Below, in pieces: positions 18,979-22,606 of a DNA stretch of 22,606 nt; within the stretch, counting starts at the first letter, position 1; each line of letters begins with the position of its first letter. This stretch comes from a virus. The translations under genes and the position numbers were made by a program. Location of the stretch: IMG/VR virus record IMGVR_UViG_3300022594_000031, positions 1-22,606 of that record; one strand, 5' to 3'. Below the pieces are notes generated by a model that saw nothing but the letters and a program-made list of their open reading frames with translations, did not search any database and was not told where the DNA came from.

Positions 18979-19194
18979 ATGAGCAAAAAGGCACTGGTAC
19001 CCGTAAACGTACTAGCCAGTGGGAGTAATCCCATTGGCAAGTACGCGGGTGACCTGTACTTTAACTCAATCGAAAAGACAGTCTACGTCTTTGATGGTGT
19101 AAACTGGAGCCCTATATCGGGCGGAGCCATAGATGGCGGCTCCCCTGAATCAGTATTTGGCGGTACAAATTCCATTGATGGAGGAAATGCCTAA
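18979..19194 (+). CDS. Small fibre-associated protein
   Basis: A 71-residue protein starting four bases after the previous stop with no Shine-Dalgarno, so probably translated by coupling. The middle 'AGDLYFNSIEKTVYVFDGVNWSPI' matches the 'HTYYNTAHNELRVYDGSAWQPV' unit near the start of the preceding fibre gene. It may be a detached copy of that module, serving as adaptor or cap. The tail is Gly/Ser-rich ('GGSPESVFGG ... DGG'). The next ATG follows its stop directly (19195), and that gene's GGAGGAA lies inside this reading frame. Confidence 0.65.
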   Translation: MSKKALVPVNVLASGSNPIGKYAGDLYFNSIEKTVYVFDGVNWSPISGGAIDGGSPESVFGGTNSIDGGNA

Positions 19195-22100
19195 ATGGCA
19201 CAAAAGATTCAATTACGTCGCGGCATTTCCACCACATGGACCTCCGACAACCCAGAGCTAGCTCAAGGTGAAATCGGCTTTGAAACCGACACTGGAAAGT
19301 TTAAAATTGGTGATGGCATTCACCTATGGCGTGACCTTGACTACGCAACAGTAACCCCAAATGATATTGCCGATGAGGTCGCAAGTGCTATTTCAGCCGC
19401 GGCACTCCAATCAACTGATGACCTTCCCGAAGGCATACAGAACCTTTACTTCACAGTAGGGCGTGTGGCAGATGCCCTTAATAGTGGCACGCACACAAAT
19501 ATTTCTTTTACTTACAACTCTGGCTCAAAAACAATCGATGTTGACGTACCTACTGTACAAGGACTTAATGGACTTCAAGGTGCTGTTGGTCTTCAGGGAA
19601 TCCTTGGAGCGCAGGGCTTAACTGGCTCACAAGGCGTTGTTGGTATTCAAGGTGCATCAGGTACGCAAGGAATTACTGGTGCGCAGGGCACTACTGGTAC
19701 ACAAGGTTTTGTTGGTACACAGGGCGCAAATGGAACGCAAGGTGCTCAAGGTACTCAAGGCACTCAGGGTCTGCAAGGTATCCAGGGCACAACAGGTATT
19801 CAAGGTAATTTTGGAACGCAGGGTACAGCAGGTGCACAAGGCACACAGGGCGTACAAGGTACACAGGGCGTTAGCGTTCAAGGTACTGCTGGTACCTCTG
19901 TAGTTATTCTTGGTTCGTACAGCACTCTTGCTGAATTAGAAGCGGCGCACCCAACAGGTAATAACGGCGATGGATATATCATCGACCCTTATCTCTATGT
20001 ATGGGAAGGCGCATCGTGGGTTAACGTTGGCGTTATCCAAGGCCCACAAGGAACTCAAGGAACAACTGGTTCACAAGGCGTACAGGGTACAACAGGTATC
20101 CAAGGACAGGTTGGGTTGCAAGGTGTTCAGGGAATCACAGGTTCTCAAGGAACTACTGGGTCACAGGGAACTGTCGGAGCCCAAGGAGCAACAGGAACCC
20201 AAGGCACGCAAGGTGTGCAAGGTTTACAGGGTACTCAAGGTAATAACGGTACCCAAGGTACAACAGGCATGCAGGGTACAACAGGTACCCAAGGATTTAA
20301 CGGCATTCAAGGTATCACTGGTGCACAAGGTACACAAGGTACTCAAGGAGTCCAGGGCAACCAAGGAACTCAGGGTGTACAAGGCAATCAAGGTACAACA
20401 GGAATTCAGGGCGCCCAAGGAACTCAAGGAGTGCAGGGAAATCAAGGTACTCAGGGAGTTCAAGGTAACCAGGGTACAACTGGTCTACAGGGTACTCAAG
20501 GAGTTCAAGGCACACAAGGAACGCAAGGTGTTCAAGGAGCCCAAGGCTCTCAAGGATTACAAGGTCTTCAGGGTATTCAGGGTATTCAAGGCCCAGTCTC
20601 TTCACAGAACGCTCACCAGTCTGTTCACGCAGTTTCGGCCACCGCACTTCCTAATACACCTACCTATACCGCAGGTTCTGCTGATGCTGAAAACGGGTAC
20701 GGCGTAGGAGCATACCTACAATCAAGCACAAATGCGGCTTTAGTAATTGATGGTTACACATTAGGTGTTGGTGACCGTGTACTTGTTGCTGGTCAAGCAA
20801 CAACGCTTAATAACGGCATCTATGTAGTAACCGCTGCTGGTAAGAACAACCCAGGCGGTAGTGCGTGGAAGTTAACTCGCGCTACAGATGCGGATAACCA
20901 CGTTGTTGGTCAGGTAGAAGAGGGCGATTACGTCTACGTTCTTCATGGAACCACCTATGTCTCAACTGCTTGGATTATGAACGCTGATGGGTCTAATCCT
21001 GACGGCTCTATCATTATTGGAACTGACCCTATTACATGGACTCAAACATCTGGTGTTGGTGTTCAAGGTGCAACTGGTGCTACTGGCGCTGGTGGAGTTA
21101 TCTCTAACTATGGCTCTTTCTATTCAACCGTAGACCAAAGCGCAACAACAGGTGGAGAGGCAGTTCGCTTTGATACAACTAACATTCAAAATGGTGTAAC
21201 CCTTGTTACAGACGGAACGCACTTAACACGCTTAACTGCGCCAGTAACAGGTACTTACCTCATTGACTTTGTAGGACAACTTGCTCTTACGGGCGCAGGA
21301 AACCACCAAGCAAACTTCTGGCTTGTTAAAAACGGCGCAACCCAAGTATCAACAGCGTTTGACTCTGTTGTTTCATCTACCACTCCAACACTTACTGGTT
21401 GGACATGGCAGGTTAACGCAACTGCTAACGACTATTATGAAGTATTCTGGAACGGCGACAGCACCAACCTCTACCTTAACGCTGTATCAGCCGCATCTCC
21501 AGTTCCACAGGCAGCGGGCGCAGTTATCCGCATGTCCCAGATTAACTACCAAGGTATTCAGGGAACAGTTGGATTACAGGGAGCACAAGGTACGCAAGGA
21601 ATTCAAGGCACCCAGGGAATCCAGGGTGTACAAGGAATCCAGGGTGTACAAGGAACACAAGGTATCCAAGTTCAAGGTACTCATGGTATTCAAGGCGTAC
21701 AAGGCGTTCAGGGTACTCAAGGCATCCAAGTACAAGGTACTCAAGGTGTCCAAGGAAACCAAGGAACCACAGGTATCCAGGGAACTACTGGCACTCAAGG
21801 TCTTACTGGTACACAAGGTGCGGTAGGAACTCAGGGAGCAACTGGTACACAAGGATTTACAGGAAGCCAAGGAATCACGGGTACCCAAGGACTTACAGGA
21901 ACGCAAGGAACACAGGGTGTTCAGGGTGTTCAGGGCGTTCAAGGACCTCAAGGTACGCAAGGTGTTCAGGGTAACCAAGGAGTTCAGGGACCACAAGGAA
22001 CTACTGGTATTCAAGGTCTACAAGGTCTGCAGGGAACTCAAGGATTTACTGGCGCACAAGGAACTACAGGTACCCAAGGTACAACTGGAACTCAAGGTTT

Positions 22101-22606
22101 TACTGGTACTCAGGGCGCTGTAGGTTCACAAGGAACCACTGGTTCACAAGGTGCACAGGGTACGCAAGGTTTACAAGGCACTCAAGGTACTCAAGGTACT
22201 CAAGGTCTGCAGGGTGTTGCGGGTGACCACTACAGCACTTCCTCTACTACTTCCTTTACCCTCAGCTCTAGTGGTACAACAACAATCACTATTGCTCAAA
22301 ACTATCAGTACTCCACAGGCCAAAACATTGTGGTTGCTTACGACGCAACACATATTGTTTACGGAACTGTTACCTCCTACACGCCATCTACAGGCTCATT
22401 AACATTTAGCAATGACCGTATCGTCGGTACTGGAACATTTGCTACATGGTCAGTTAACCTTGACGGCGCTGTCGGTATCCAGGGTGTTGTTGGTCCACAA
22501 GGTACAACAGGTGCACAAGGCACCACAGGTACTCAGGGAACTACAGGTACTCAGGGTCTTACTGGTCTACAGGGACTTACAGGCTCACAAGGTACGACAG
22601 GCACAC
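19195..22606 (+). CDS. Giant collagen-like multidomain fibre protein (3' end outside window)
   Basis: ATG 19195 has GGAGGAA eight bases upstream. The frame stays open to the last base, giving at least 1137 residues. Residues 1-50 ('IQLRRGISTTW ... LAQGEIGFETDTGKFKIGDG ... W') match the Mtd_N-type fibre N-terminus. Gly-X-Y repeats rich in Gln and Thr occupy about 123-235, 283-466, 786-1008 and 1093 to the edge. Between them lie, in order, a 'YIIDPYLYVWEGASWVNVG' module (about 237-280) and a 'VGDRVLVAGQATTLNNGIYVV' module (about 469-620). A C1q/TNF-like jelly-roll candidate follows (about 635-784; 'YLIDFVGQLAL', 'NFWLVKNG', 'YYEVFWNGD'), then a Ser/Thr-rich beta domain (about 1011-1090). A long trimeric rod with globular knobs is expected, for adsorption or surface decoration. 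Proline is nearly absent from the repeats. Confidence 0.88.
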   Translation, partial: MAQKIQLRRGISTTWTSDNPELAQGEIGFETDTGKFKIGDGIHLWRDLDYATVTPNDIADEVASAISAAALQSTDDLPEGIQNLYFTVGRVADALNSGTHTNISFTYNSGSKTIDVDVPTVQGLNGLQGAVGLQGILGAQGLTGSQGVVGIQGASGTQGITGAQGTTGTQGFVGTQGANGTQGAQGTQGTQGLQGIQGTTGIQGNFGTQGTAGAQGTQGVQGTQGVSVQGTAGTSVVILGSYSTLAELEAAHPTGNNGDGYIIDPYLYVWEGASWVNVGVIQGPQGTQGTTGSQGVQGTTGIQGQVGLQGVQGITGSQGTTGSQGTVGAQGATGTQGTQGVQGLQGTQGNNGTQGTTGMQGTTGTQGFNGIQGITGAQGTQGTQGVQGNQGTQGVQGNQGTTGIQGAQGTQGVQGNQGTQGVQGNQGTTGLQGTQGVQGTQGTQGVQGAQGSQGLQGLQGIQGIQGPVSSQNAHQSVHAVSATALPNTPTYTAGSADAENGYGVGAYLQSSTNAALVIDGYTLGVGDRVLVAGQATTLNNGIYVVTAAGKNNPGGSAWKLTRATDADNHVVGQVEEGDYVYVLHGTTYVSTAWIMNADGSNPDGSIIIGTDPITWTQTSGVGVQGATGATGAGGVISNYGSFYSTVDQSATTGGEAVRFDTTNIQNGVTLVTDGTHLTRLTAPVTGTYLIDFVGQLALTGAGNHQANFWLVKNGATQVSTAFDSVVSSTTPTLTGWTWQVNATANDYYEVFWNGDSTNLYLNAVSAASPVPQAAGAVIRMSQINYQGIQGTVGLQGAQGTQGIQGTQGIQGVQGIQGVQGTQGIQVQGTHGIQGVQGVQGTQGIQVQGTQGVQGNQGTTGIQGTTGTQGLTGTQGAVGTQGATGTQGFTGSQGITGTQGLTGTQGTQGVQGVQGVQGPQGTQGVQGNQGVQGPQGTTGIQGLQGLQGTQGFTGAQGTTGTQGTTGTQGFTGTQGAVGSQGTTGSQGAQGTQGLQGTQGTQGTQGLQGVAGDHYSTSSTTSFTLSSSGTTTITIAQNYQYSTGQNIVVAYDATHIVYGTVTSYTPSTGSLTFSNDRIVGTGTFATWSVNLDGAVGIQGVVGPQGTTGAQGTTGTQGTTGTQGLTGLQGLTGSQGTTGT
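19561..19890 (+). repeat. Collagen-like Gly-X-Y tract 1
   Basis: About 110 residues of Gly-X-Y with Gln dominating one variable position (G-T-Q, G-A-Q, G-I-Q). Synonymous codons (GGT/GGA/GGC, CAA/CAG) vary from unit to unit, so the DNA repeat is less exact than the protein repeat. It ends in a 'GVSVQG' interruption. Confidence 0.9.
20041..20592 (+). repeat. Collagen-like Gly-X-Y tract 2
   Basis: About 184 residues of uninterrupted Gly-X-Y, mainly G-T-Q, G-V-Q, G-N-Q, G-I-Q and G-T-T, with only the first and last units holding proline ('GPQ', 'GPV'). The other frames stay open here because the nine-base period avoids stops. Confidence 0.9.
21550..22226 (+). repeat. Collagen-like Gly-X-Y tract 3
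   Basis: About 225 residues of Gly-X-Y. Two two-residue interruptions break the phase near 21661-21675 and 21721-21735, both reading G-I-Q-V-Q-G, so the segment between them is itself duplicated. It ends in 'GVAGDHYS'. Confidence 0.9.
22471..22606 (+). repeat. Collagen-like Gly-X-Y tract 4 (runs off the window)
   Basis: At least 45 residues of Gly-X-Y, starting 'GAVGIQGVVGPQG' and continuing G-T-T-G-T-Q to the last base of the window. It shows that the fibre gene continues beyond the right edge. Confidence 0.88.

Noticed and set aside
19195-19350. Diversity-generating retroelement suggested by the Mtd_N-type fibre start
   Set aside because: Only the trimerising N-terminal domain is shared. 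No reverse transcriptase, template repeat or adenine-biased variable C-type lectin region is seen in the window.
19637-22402. Long open frames in other registers and on the minus strand across the collagen region
   Set aside because: They are by-products of the nine-base Gly-X-Y period, which avoids stops in several registers. Their proteins are low-complexity (Val-Lys-Val-like or Leu-Ser-Thr-like) and lack start signals. The true frame starts at 19195 and runs without a stop to the edge.
1-22606. tRNA genes, CRISPR arrays, insertion sequences or integration sites
   Set aside because: No cloverleaf-type sequence, spaced direct repeats, transposase or integrase was recognised on reading both strands. 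The only repeats are inside fibre and stalk genes. Without a search tool a divergent tRNA could be missed.

Overview
The window is a contiguous piece of the structural region of a tailed double-stranded DNA bacteriophage. A WhiB-type iron-sulphur regulator is found only in Actinobacteria and their phages. With a PASTA-like domain, a CHAP plus peptidoglycan-binding endolysin and frequent GTG/TTG starts, it points to an actinobacterial host. Base composition looks close to half GC and leans towards AT in intergenic DNA, which would suit a lower-GC actinobacterium. That last step is inference, and no host can be named from the sequence.

Layout, left to right. (1) 1-279: the 3' end of a probable glycosyltransferase. 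(2) 386-1474: a probably abundant beta-rich structural protein with an interrupted PASTA domain, behind a structured leader and ahead of a bidirectional terminator. (3) 1521-2265, minus strand: a two-gene island, an exported lysozyme-fold protein followed by a WhiB protein. (4) 2266-2482: a divergent intergenic region with two DnaA-box matches beside an A-rich run. (5) 2483-4659: two small membrane proteins, then five short overlapping genes, including two cysteine-motif proteins and a KTSC-like protein. (6) 4807-11041: the head module, with terminase large subunit, two small proteins, portal, scaffold and major capsid protein, closed by a strong terminator. (7) 11148-13478: an exported PA14/Fn3/proline-stalk protein. 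(8) 13478-14873: the lysis cassette, with two membrane proteins and a CHAP endolysin. (9) 14975-16510: a small structural protein and a probable connector with a fibre-type C-terminus. (10) 16503 to the right edge: fibre genes ending in a giant collagen-like gene that starts at 19195 and is still open at the last base.

The head genes would assemble and fill the capsid. The lysis cassette, unusually placed between capsid and connector/fibre genes, would open the cell. The fibre genes and the exported PA14 protein probably deal with the host surface, and the minus-strand island looks like an independently expressed accessory module. No tail tube, tape measure, integrase, replication protein or small terminase subunit was recognised. 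The parts most worth a second look are the WhiB/lysozyme island, the PA14 stalk protein, the split PASTA domain, the candidate origin, and several structured leaders and repeated intergenic motifs.
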